Assembly (NCBI RefSeq): GCF_018070465.1
Contig: NZ_JAGPXT010000001.1
Location: 372,001 to 436,000 of the forward strand
Origin: Micromonospora sp. C95
Lineage (GTDB): Bacteria > Actinomycetota > Actinomycetes > Mycobacteriales > Micromonosporaceae
Direction of reading: 5' to 3'
DNA length: 64,000 nucleotides
The notes below the pieces were generated by a model. The model ran no database searches. It was not told where the DNA came from and saw nothing but the letters and a program-made list of their open reading frames with translations. Below are positions 1-7,571 of this stretch, piece by piece. Both the position numbers and the translations under genes were made by a program. Position 1 is the stretch's first letter, and each line of letters starts with the position of its first letter.

Positions 1-1
1 C

Positions 2-58
2 GACCACGACGCGCACGCCGCCGTCGAGGAGTTCATCGCCGGTGAGATCGAGCGCTGA
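2..58 (+). CDS. 3' end of an unidentified gene
   Basis: An open frame enters from the left edge and stops with TGA at 56-58. Only 18 codons are visible, and they encode an acidic, probably helical C-terminus ending VEEFIAGEIER. The perfect hairpin at 79-120, just downstream, supports this as the true end of a gene. Eighteen residues are too few to assign a family, so no function is proposed. Confidence 0.5.
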   Translation, partial: DHDAHAAVEEFIAGEIER

Positions 59-78
59 CGCGCCGACCACCAGCAGCA

Positions 79-120
79 GACGGCGAGGGCCGGGTCCGCG
101 CGGACCCGGCCCTCGCCGTC
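79..120 (+). terminator. Perfect 21-bp palindromic hairpin
   Basis: Positions 79-120 form an uninterrupted 42-nt palindrome, GACGGCGAGG... on the left and ...CCTCGCCGTC on the right. It lies 20 bases after the stop at 58. No T-tract follows, as is common for terminators in high-GC actinomycetes. Confidence 0.75.
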
Positions 121-225
121 TCCGCGCAGGCCAGCCACACCCGGTACGAGGGGTGTCGCGATGTGCGGCATGTCGAGCGCCGCACGGGGCGGCGTCGTCG
201 ATGGCGGAACGTTACGCTGACCGCC

Positions 226-888
226 GTGCCGTTCACCGACGCTACGCACGCCGCCAGGTCGGTGCGCCGGGTCGCCACCGCACTCGCGGGCGCTTTGCTG
301 ACCACCAGCCTGTTCGCCTGCGCCGTCCCCGGCAGCCGTCCTCCGGCCGAGTCGGACCAAGAGGTCGTGCCGCCCAACCCCCGGCCGTCGGTGGCCGAGG
401 CCCGCTGTGTCGCCGCCGCGGCCACACTGCCGGAGACCGCGACGAAAGCCCCCGCCCCGTCCGGGGCGTCGACTGCACCGGTACCGCTGGGCACCGGACA
501 TCCGATGGCCGATGAACGGGTACGCGAGGAGATGCTCCGCCGTCAGCAGGCCGCCAACGACGCCTTCCGGCAGCGCGGCACGCTCGAACCCGAGACGGCT
601 GCCGGCGCTCGAGCTTGTGCCACCGAGGTGCTCAAGGGCCTGAATCTGCTGACCGCCGGCGGCCGGGACGAGCCTGACGAGGAGGCAGTACGGCGGGCGG
701 TGACCGCCACCGGCCTCACCGACGTGGTCGTCAGGCCGCCCGGGCGGCTCGATCTGGGCCCCGGCGACGGGCTGATCTTCGCGGGGTGGACCGGCCGGGC
801 GTGCGTCTTCGGCAGCGTCCGGGACGAGATCACGGTGGAGATCGGCACCCGGATCGCCGACGGTGGTTGTCTGCCCGCGCCGGACTGA
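226..888 (+). CDS. Putative secreted lipoprotein, unknown function
   Basis: From GTG 226 the product has 220 residues. It begins with a basic N-region (residues 11-15, RSVRR), a hydrophobic stretch and a lipobox-like LFAC with Cys32, as expected for a lipid-anchored extracytoplasmic protein. The mature part is rich in Pro and Ala at first. It contains Cys residues in ARCVAA, ARACATE, GRACVFG and GGCLPA that could form disulfides. A GTG at 163 with a GAGGGG sequence upstream would add 21 residues before the signal; 226 is preferred because it gives a normal-length signal peptide. It converges on ogt with no gap. I do not recognise a family. Confidence 0.65.
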   Translation: MPFTDATHAARSVRRVATALAGALLTTSLFACAVPGSRPPAESDQEVVPPNPRPSVAEARCVAAAATLPETATKAPAPSGASTAPVPLGTGHPMADERVREEMLRRQQAANDAFRQRGTLEPETAAGARACATEVLKGLNLLTAGGRDEPDEEAVRRAVTATGLTDVVVRPPGRLDLGPGDGLIFAGWTGRACVFGSVRDEITVEIGTRIADGGCLPAPD

Positions 889-1368
889 TCAGCACCAGGC
901 GCGTTGCAGGGCCACCCGAGCCTCCAGTTCCAGCAGTTTGACCTTGCGGTCCAGGCCACCACCGAAGCCGACCAGCTTCCCGCCCGCCCCGATGATTCGG
1001 TGACACGGCACGATCACCGGGATCGGGTTGCGGTTGCAGGCCACACCGACCGCTCGGGCCGCTCCCGCGTCACCGACCCGCCGGGCCACCTCGCCGTAGG
1101 TCAGTGTCTCGCCGTACGGGATGCGGGTCATCTCCCGCCACACCGCGCGCTCGAAATCGGAGCCACGGGGCACGGTCACCGGCACCCCGAAATCGGTCAG
1201 CTCGCCGGCGAAGTACGCGCGCAGTTCCGCCACCGCCCGTCGGGAGGTCTCGTCAGCCGGCTCGGTCGTCCCCTCACCGACCGGGCCGAAATGTGCCCCG
1301 CATACGCCGTCCCCGTCGGTGGCCACGGAGAACTCCCCGATCGGTGAGTCGAGCACGGTCCAACGCAT
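889..1368 (-). CDS. ogt: Methylated-DNA--protein-cysteine methyltransferase
   Basis: Repairs O6-alkylguanine (and O4-alkylthymine) by irreversible transfer of the alkyl group to its own cysteine. The active-site motif PCHR is present (Cys122), followed by GGKLVGFGGGLDRKVKLLELE, read as two parts: the GGKL loop and the GGLxxKxxLLxLE helix of the family. The upstream helix-turn-helix region (FERAVWREMTRIPYGET) is also typical. The length of 159 residues is normal for Ogt. ATG 1368 is preferred because GGAG lies about 9 bases upstream; an in-frame GTG at 1383 is possible. The stop codons of this gene and the lipoprotein are adjacent, with no spacer. Confidence 0.95.
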   Translation of the reverse strand: MRWTVLDSPIGEFSVATDGDGVCGAHFGPVGEGTTEPADETSRRAVAELRAYFAGELTDFGVPVTVPRGSDFERAVWREMTRIPYGETLTYGEVARRVGDAGAARAVGVACNRNPIPVIVPCHRIIGAGGKLVGFGGGLDRKVKLLELEARVALQRAWC

Positions 1369-1409
1369 CCCGCCATTCTCCACTCGTGAGCAGGGGCCGC
1401 AACAGGCGA

Positions 1410-1454
1410 GCGCCCGCCGGAGCGTCCCGGGTGTTCGGGAGCTCCGGCGGGCGC
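1410..1454 (-). terminator. Strong hairpin after the subtilase gene
   Basis: GCGCCCGCCGGAGC at 1410-1423 pairs perfectly with GCTCCGGCGGGCGC at 1441-1454. An inner 5-bp stem (TCCCG/CGGGA, 1425-1440) extends it. It lies just past the stop of the leftward protease gene and upstream of ogt, so it probably ends the protease transcript. Confidence 0.75.
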
Positions 1455-1471
1455 CGGCCGTGCGCGACGGA

Positions 1472-3511
1472 TCAGGCGGTGGAGACGGTGAATCTCTCGC
1501 CGTTGCCCAGCCCCAGACCGGAGGACGACCACTTGATGGTCTTGTTCGAGATCAGCTGGCTGGTGCCGGACGACCCGGCGGAGACCGCCTGGTCGTCGCC
1601 CGCCCTGAGGAAGATCGTTCCGTCGATGTTGTAGTTGGCGAAGTCGAACGTCTCGTAGAGACCCCGCCCCGTGCTGCTGGCGACCAGCGGCTTGGTGCCC
1701 TTGCTCGCCGCGGTCACGTACCTGCCGTTGGCGTGGGCCCGCAGACTGAAGAAGCCGTCACCCACGTTGATGACGTCGAACCTCGCCGCCTTGGTGACGG
1801 TCGTGCTGCTGGGGACCAGCGGTTTGGTGCTGCTCGCGGCCACGACGTACTTGCCGCTGGCCTTGGACCGGAGGCTGACGATCGGCGGCGCTGCGTCGAT
1901 TGTGAACTTCTCGTTGGTGCCGATGGAGGTCTTGCTCGCCATCATCGACGAGCTGCCGGACGTGGACGCCGTGACGTACTTGCCATTGATCTTGGACTTG
2001 AGGCTTACCGTGCCGTCGGTGTGGTTGACGATTGTGTACTTGGCCGACGTGACGATCGTCTTGTGACTCGCGATCAGCGGCTTGGTGCCGTTGCTCGGCG
2101 CCACCACGTACAGCCCAGTGGCCCTGGAGCGCAGCGCGACCAGGCCGCTACCCGCGTCGACGAAGTCGAATCGCTGCGCCGTGCCCATGCTCGTCCCGTT
2201 GTTCACCAGCGGCTTGGTGCTGCTGGCGGCGGTGACGAACTTGCCGTTGGAACGGGCCTTGAAGCCGTGTGAGTAGCGGGTCGGCGTGACCGAGCCGACG
2301 GTCAGCAGCCGGTCGATCGAACCCTTCGTGTCGTACACCCCGCCGGCGAGGCCGGTGGTGACGATCCGGTCCCGGACCTGCCTCGGCGACCAGCCCGGAT
2401 TGGTGCTCAGCAGCAGCGCCGCGGCGCCTGCCACGTGCGGAGCGGCCATCGAGGTGCCGCTGAACACCGCGCTGCTGGTGTTGCTGTTGTGCCGCGCCGA
2501 GATGATGCTCGCGCCCGGCGCGAAGACGTCGAGGCACTTGCCGTAGTTCGAGAACCACGCCCGCATGTTGATCCGGTCCGTCGCGCCCACGGTGATCGCC
2601 TCCGGTACCCGGGCCGGAGACGCCTTGCACGCGTCCATCCAGCTGTTACCGGCCGCGATCGAGTAGGTGACGCCGGACGCGATGGACCGGTTCACCGCCT
2701 CGTCGAGGGACGGGACGGCGACGACGTCACCGAGGCTCATGTTGGCCACGGCCGGCTTCTGGGCGTGCTCGGTCACCCAGTCGACACCGGCGATGACCTG
2801 TTCGGTGGTGCCGAAACCGTCGCAGTCGAGCACCCGTACGCCCACGAGCTGCACACCCTTGGCCACGCCATACTTGGTGCCGCCGACGGTCCCGGCGACG
2901 TGCGTACCGTGGCCGTTGCAGTCTTGGGCGACCTCGTCGGAGTCGATGGCGTCGTAGCCGTGACTCGCCCGACCGCCGAAGTCCTGGTGGGCGATGTTGA
3001 TTCCGGTGTCCAGGATGTACGCGGTGACCGAGCTGCCGGTGTTGGGGTACTTGTAGCTGCCGTTCAGTTTCGGCGAGGCCTGATCGATGCGGTCGAGGCC
3101 CCAGGACGGCGGGCTGCTCTGCGTGCCGCTGTTCGCCGACAGCCGCCGAACCTGCTCCACGTAGGCCACGTCGGGGTGGCTGGCCAACTTGTCCGCCTGC
3201 CGCTGGCTCATGGTGGCCGAGTAACCGTTGAGGGCGTGGCCGAACACGCGGCGGACCGTGCCACCGTTCGCGCCGGTGAGCGCCGAGGCGGTGGCCCGGA
3301 CGGATTTGTTTGTCGCCCCCCGGTCCTTGAGGACGACGATGTAGCGATCCGGCACGGCGCCGACCCCCTTGGTGCCGAGCACCTCGACGCGGGGCTGGTC
3401 GGCCGGAGCGGCCATCGCGGCACCGCCGGTCACGACGGTGAGAATGGACGAAGCGGTGGCAAGGGCAAGCCCCGCCGCCGCCGAGCGGCGCAGTGCGCCA
3501 CGGCGATTCAC
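1472..3511 (-). CDS. Secreted subtilisin-like serine protease with C-terminal beta-trefoil repeats
   Basis: From GTG 3511 (GGGGGC upstream) the protein has 679 residues. A signal peptide with RR near the N-terminus covers about residues 1-35. An inhibitor-I9 propeptide follows (DRYIVVLKD, about residues 55-120). The S8 catalytic domain has Asp168 (AYILDTGIN), His201 (NGHGTHVAGT) and Ser354 (FSGTSMAAPHVAG), with oxyanion Asn289 (AAGN). The last roughly 270 residues are six copies of a 43-48 residue unit with the pattern LRS-x-NGKYVxA...KPLxAS...F, resembling fascin/actin-crosslinking beta-trefoil repeats. Six units would make two three-fold trefoils, probably for substrate or surface binding. 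The enzyme is secreted; its natural substrate is unknown. Confidence 0.93.
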   Translation of the reverse strand: MNRRGALRRSAAAGLALATASSILTVVTGGAAMAAPADQPRVEVLGTKGVGAVPDRYIVVLKDRGATNKSVRATASALTGANGGTVRRVFGHALNGYSATMSQRQADKLASHPDVAYVEQVRRLSANSGTQSSPPSWGLDRIDQASPKLNGSYKYPNTGSSVTAYILDTGINIAHQDFGGRASHGYDAIDSDEVAQDCNGHGTHVAGTVGGTKYGVAKGVQLVGVRVLDCDGFGTTEQVIAGVDWVTEHAQKPAVANMSLGDVVAVPSLDEAVNRSIASGVTYSIAAGNSWMDACKASPARVPEAITVGATDRINMRAWFSNYGKCLDVFAPGASIISARHNSNTSSAVFSGTSMAAPHVAGAAALLLSTNPGWSPRQVRDRIVTTGLAGGVYDTKGSIDRLLTVGSVTPTRYSHGFKARSNGKFVTAASSTKPLVNNGTSMGTAQRFDFVDAGSGLVALRSRATGLYVVAPSNGTKPLIASHKTIVTSAKYTIVNHTDGTVSLKSKINGKYVTASTSGSSSMMASKTSIGTNEKFTIDAAPPIVSLRSKASGKYVVAASSTKPLVPSSTTVTKAARFDVINVGDGFFSLRAHANGRYVTAASKGTKPLVASSTGRGLYETFDFANYNIDGTIFLRAGDDQAVSAGSSGTSQLISNKTIKWSSSGLGLGNGERFTVSTA

Positions 3512-3747
3512 TGGATGTGCCCCCGTCGGTCGTCGACCAGGCCCGGTGGGCGGTCGGACGGATACTGGATCGTCCCGCCTCCAACTGCGAAGCAGCGGGC
3601 TGATGGACGTCCCCACATCATGGACGAACCTCGCTGGCACCGCGTCCACCGTTCGGTCGAGACGTGAGCGTTTCGACGTACGGCCGTCGCCGTGGGACGG
3701 GCCACGGTGGACCTCGGGCGCCAGCCGGGCACACCCAGCGCGGCTGA

Positions 3748-5208
3748 TCAGTCGCGGATGCCCTCGTCGCGGGCCCAGCGCAGCAACTCCGCCTCGGCCG
3801 TGTCGCGATCCAGCGGCCCATGCTCCAGCCGCAGGTCCTTCAGGTGCTTCCAGGCGCGTCCCACCACCGGTCCGGGCGGCACACCCAACAGCTCCATGAT
3901 CGCGTTTCCGTCGAGGTCGGGCCGGACCCGGGCGAGATCCTCCTCGGCGGCGATCCGGGTGATCCGCTCCTCCAACGCGTCGTAGTCCGCCGCCAGCTGG
4001 GCCGCCTTCCGCCGGTTGCGGGTCGTGCAGTCCGAGCGGGTCAGCTTGTGCAGCCGGGGCAGCAGGTCACCGGCGTCGGTGACGTAGCGGCGCACCGCCG
4101 AATCCGTCCATTCGCCCCGGCCGTACCCGTAGAAGCGCAGGTGCAGCCCGACCAGAGTGGTCACCTTCGTGGTGACGTCCTTGGGGTAGCGCAGCGCCTT
4201 CATCCGCGCCTTCGTCAACCGGGCGCCGACGACCTCGTGGTGGTGGAAGCTGACCCGTCCGTCCGGGCCGATCGCCTTCGTCGCCGGCTTGCCCACGTCG
4301 TGCATCAGCGCGGCCATCCGGAGGATGAAGTCCGGTCCGTCCGCCTCGTACGAGACGGCGTTGCTGACCACCGTGAGGGTGTGCTCGTAGACGTCCTTGT
4401 GTTGGGCGTGCTCGTCGATCTCCAACTTGAGCCCGGCCAACTCGGGCAGGAAGCGCTCGGCCAGCCCGGTGTCGACGAGCAGCCGCAGGCCGGCGATCGG
4501 GTCCGCGCCACAGAGCAGCTTGGTGAACTCGTCGCGGATCCGCTCGGCGGTGATCCGGTCCAGATCGGTCGCCATCCTGGTCATCGCCGCCCGCACGTCC
4601 GGGTGGACCGCGAAGCGCAACTGCGCGGCGAAACGGGCGGCCCGCAGCATGCGCAGTGGGTCGTCGCCGAACGACTCGGCAGGCGTACCCGGGGTACGCA
4701 CGATCTTCGCGGCCAGGTCGGCCAGCCCGCCGTACGGGTCGGTGAACCGGTGCTCCGGGACGCTCACCGCCATCGCGTTGACGGTGAAGTCCCGCCGGCG
4801 CAGGTCTTCCGCCAGGCTGGTGCCGTACGCGACCACCGGGTTGCGACTGACCTGGTCGTACGACTCGGCGCGAAAAGTGGTGATCTCCAGTCGCAGGCCA
4901 CCGTGCTGGCAGCCGATGGTGCCGAACTCGCGCCCGGTCTCCCAGATCGCCTCGGCCCAGCCCCGCACCACGTCGAGCGTCTGGTCCGGGTGCGCGTCGG
5001 TGCAGAAGTCGAGATCCTCACCGAGCCGGCCGAGTAGGGCGTCGCGTACCGAACCACCTACGAGGTGCAGTTCGTGACCGGCGGCGGCGAATCGGCGGCC
5101 CAACTCGTCGGCCACCGGGGATACCCGGAGCAGTTCGGCGACGGCGTTGCGCTGCGCGGCGGTGAGATCGCGGCGGTCGGTGGCGTGGGATGCGGCGGCT
5201 TCGGACAT
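3748..5208 (-). CDS. cca: CCA tRNA nucleotidyltransferase
   Basis: Adds or repairs the 3' CCA of tRNAs. The 486-residue protein has the nucleotidyltransferase motif GGSVRDALLG followed by DLDFCTD (metal-binding Asp pair), the RRDFTVNAMA motif, and the RMLRAARFAAQL helix. The C-terminal half carries an HD domain (ALMHDVGKPATKA), the architecture of actinobacterial class II enzymes. It is transcribed divergently from murJ, as in other actinomycetes. The tRNA-Ile gene in this window (41202-41275) does not encode CCA, so the enzyme has an essential substrate nearby. Confidence 0.97.
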   Translation of the reverse strand: MSEAAASHATDRRDLTAAQRNAVAELLRVSPVADELGRRFAAAGHELHLVGGSVRDALLGRLGEDLDFCTDAHPDQTLDVVRGWAEAIWETGREFGTIGCQHGGLRLEITTFRAESYDQVSRNPVVAYGTSLAEDLRRRDFTVNAMAVSVPEHRFTDPYGGLADLAAKIVRTPGTPAESFGDDPLRMLRAARFAAQLRFAVHPDVRAAMTRMATDLDRITAERIRDEFTKLLCGADPIAGLRLLVDTGLAERFLPELAGLKLEIDEHAQHKDVYEHTLTVVSNAVSYEADGPDFILRMAALMHDVGKPATKAIGPDGRVSFHHHEVVGARLTKARMKALRYPKDVTTKVTTLVGLHLRFYGYGRGEWTDSAVRRYVTDAGDLLPRLHKLTRSDCTTRNRRKAAQLAADYDALEERITRIAAEEDLARVRPDLDGNAIMELLGVPPGPVVGRAWKHLKDLRLEHGPLDRDTAEAELLRWARDEGIRD

Positions 5209-5333
5209 CGGATCCGCAGCCTATCGGTCCTGGCCGGCATCTCCTCCGCCGGGCGCGGGTAACGGTCGACGGTTGACTAAGGTCTGTGGCGTGCGGGCCG
5301 GTGCCGGCTCCGGCGTACCCCATGGAGGCACAG

Positions 5334-7079
5334 ATGAGCGGCGGGCTCTACCGCAGCGCGAACGCCCAGCAGGGCGGCGCGCCCGGCGGCTGGCCCGGTG
5401 ACGGAGCCACGTTCATCTCCGCCGAACCGTTGAACCAGCCGGCGGCCGAGGCCGTCGCGCCGCCCCAGGAGCAGGTGGCGGAGAGCAGCGTCGCCGCGAA
5501 CAGCGCGATCATGGCGATCGGCAGCCTGGTCAGCCGGGGTACGGGTTTCCTCCGCAACCTCATGATCGGCGCGGCCCTCGGCAACCTGATCGGCAACGTC
5601 TTCACCACCGCCATGTTCCTGCCGCAGCAGGTGTACGAGTTCCTGCTCGGCGGCATCCTGACCAGCGTGCTCATTCCGGTGCTGGTCCGCCGGAGCAAGC
5701 TGGACTCCGACCGGGGCCAGGCGTACGCGCAGCGGCTGTTGACCCTGGCGGTGGTCGCGCTCGCGGTGACCGTGCTGATCGCGGTGAGCGGTGCGTCAGT
5801 GCTCACCAGCCTCTACGCCAGCGGCAAGGACTCCGAGTACACGGACCTGGTCACCCGGCTGTCGTACCTGATGCTGCCGATGCTCTTCTTCACCGGCATC
5901 AGCGCACTCATCGCAGCCATCCTGAACACCCGGGGCCACTTCGCGGCGCCGATGTGGGCGCCCATTCTGAACAATCTGGTCGCCATCGCCACCTTCGGCA
6001 CGTACATCGTGGTCTTCGGCGCCCAGGCCCGGCAGCCCGCCGACGTGGGACTGAACCAGGTCCTCCTGATCGGTGGGGGGACGCTGCTCGGCGTCGCGGT
6101 GCAGGCCGCCGGTCTGCTGCCGGCACTGCGCAAGGTCGGCTTCCGGTGGAAGCTGCGGTTCGACTTCCGGGAACTCGGGCTGCGTGAACTGGCCCGACTC
6201 GGCGGCTGGATGTTCTGCTACGTGGCGGTCAACCAGCTCGGCCTCTTCGTGGTCGTCAACCTGCTGACCCGAGCGGCGGGCGAGGACAACGCCGGCCTGC
6301 TGATCTACAACAACGTCTTCCTGCTGCTGATGATGGCGCACGGCATCATCGCTGTCTCGATCATCACGGCGCTGATGCCCCGGATGAGCGCCGCCGCCGC
6401 AGACGGTCGATTCCACGACTTCACAAGTGACCTGAGCCGGGGTACGCGGACCGTCAGCGCGGTGCTCGCCCCGATCGCGGTCTGCTACGCCGTGTTGGCC
6501 ACCCCGATCTCGGTGGTGGTCTTCCGCTACGGGGCCTTCAGCGCCGACAACGCGGTAGCCACGTCGACCGTGCTGCTGGTCGCCGCGATCGGGCTGGTCC
6601 CGTTCGCGATCAGTCAGCTGTTCACCTTCGCCTTCTACGCGCTGCCGGACACCCGGATGCCGGCACTGATCAACATTCCGGTGGTGGCGCTGCGGGTCGG
6701 GGTGCAGATCGCGCTCTTCCTGATCTTCTCGCCGAGCTTCACGGGAGCCGGGATGATGATCGGCAACACGGTCTCCTACCTGGCCGCCGCCATCGCCTCG
6801 GCCTGGCTGCTGCGCCCCCGGGTGGGTCAGATCGGGCTGGGCGCGATCCTGCGTACCCTCGGCCGGGTGACCGTCGCCGCGGTCGGTGCGGCGCTGGTCG
6901 GGCTGCTGGTGGTCGTTCTCCTGCCCGGCGGCGACACGCCGACCTGGTTGGAGGCGATGGTGCAGCTGCTCGTCGGTGGCGCGGTGATCGGCGGTACCTA
7001 CCTCGGCCTGGCGACCGTGCTGCGGATTTCCGAGATCACCGAGGTGGTCGGCATGGTCCGCCGCCGGCTCGGCCGCTGA
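5334..7079 (+). CDS. murJ: Lipid II flippase MurJ (MviN)
   Basis: Moves lipid-linked peptidoglycan precursor across the cytoplasmic membrane. The protein has 581 residues, with a cytoplasmic N-tail of about 55 residues followed by roughly 14 hydrophobic segments. Conserved MviN features include SIVSRG-like SLVSRGTGFLRNL, the GNVFTTAMFLPQ loop and the long MOP-fold helices. ATG 5334 is chosen because GGAGG at 5325-5329 lies 4 bases upstream, although an ATG at 5322 is also in frame. In mycobacteria MviN carries a C-terminal pseudokinase; here the flippase stops at the last membrane segment and the pseudokinase is a separate downstream gene. Confidence 0.95.
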   Translation: MSGGLYRSANAQQGGAPGGWPGDGATFISAEPLNQPAAEAVAPPQEQVAESSVAANSAIMAIGSLVSRGTGFLRNLMIGAALGNLIGNVFTTAMFLPQQVYEFLLGGILTSVLIPVLVRRSKLDSDRGQAYAQRLLTLAVVALAVTVLIAVSGASVLTSLYASGKDSEYTDLVTRLSYLMLPMLFFTGISALIAAILNTRGHFAAPMWAPILNNLVAIATFGTYIVVFGAQARQPADVGLNQVLLIGGGTLLGVAVQAAGLLPALRKVGFRWKLRFDFRELGLRELARLGGWMFCYVAVNQLGLFVVVNLLTRAAGEDNAGLLIYNNVFLLLMMAHGIIAVSIITALMPRMSAAAADGRFHDFTSDLSRGTRTVSAVLAPIAVCYAVLATPISVVVFRYGAFSADNAVATSTVLLVAAIGLVPFAISQLFTFAFYALPDTRMPALINIPVVALRVGVQIALFLIFSPSFTGAGMMIGNTVSYLAAAIASAWLLRPRVGQIGLGAILRTLGRVTVAAVGAALVGLLVVVLLPGGDTPTWLEAMVQLLVGGAVIGGTYLGLATVLRISEITEVVGMVRRRLGR

Positions 7080-7138
7080 CCCCACCCGGCCCGGTGTGCA
7101 CCCAGCGTGACCAACGATCACCAGGCTGGGGATGTACC

Positions 7139-7190
7139 TGTGGATAACTCCGCGCGCCGCCGCTCAACTGACGGATCAGCCTGTGGATAA
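7139..7190 (+). promoter_or_regulatory. Pair of DnaA boxes
   Basis: TGTGGATAA occurs at 7139-7147 and again at 7182-7190 in the same orientation, 43 bases apart. This 9-mer is the complement of TTATCCACA, the strong DnaA box. Two exact copies so close together in very GC-rich DNA are unlikely by chance. The site is about 21 kb from oriC, so a regulatory or titration role is more likely than initiation. Confidence 0.6.
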
Positions 7191-7305
7191 CCAACCGGAC
7201 GGCCGAGTATGCCCGCCCGTTTGACGGGGAATCTCGCGCTGCCGAACTCGCCGATGCGACCGGTTCCGCCCCGGCCGGAGCCGGTTGTGGTCAACCTCTA
7301 GATTG

Positions 7306-7323
7306 GCTGGTACATGTACCAGC
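7306..7323. promoter_or_regulatory. 18-bp perfect palindrome, putative operator
   Basis: GCTGGTACATGTACCAGC is a perfect dyad in the leader of the pseudokinase-sigM operon, about 250 bases before the first start codon. Its size suits a dimeric helix-turn-helix repressor. No regulator gene lies beside it, so the binding protein is unknown. Confidence 0.45.
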
Positions 7324-7571
7324 AACGGGGCCGACAACGGTGCTAACGGGACGAGTCCGCCGACCGCTGACCTCGCCGCCACCGGACGGCGGGAAGATGA
7401 CATGTCGGGGACCGGGCCATCCCGGGTAAGGTCGCACTCGACGGGTACGGCAGACACCGGCACGCAGCACCCTGCTGCGACCGGCCGGCCGGTACCAGAC
7501 GAAGCCGGAGCGGGAAGCAGATGCCCAGCAGCGCGGGTCCATCGATCGACACGATCACCGAGGGAGGACGG

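Larger units (their letters stand above)
7080..7571. other. Intergenic region between murJ and the pseudokinase gene
   Basis: No convincing coding sequence is present in this stretch of about 490 bases. It holds two perfect DnaA boxes (7139-7147 and 7182-7190) and an 18-bp perfect palindrome (7306-7323), listed separately. The promoter of the pseudokinase-sigM-rsmA operon should lie in the right half. An in-frame ATG at 7521 could shorten the gap if translation starts there. Confidence 0.6.
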
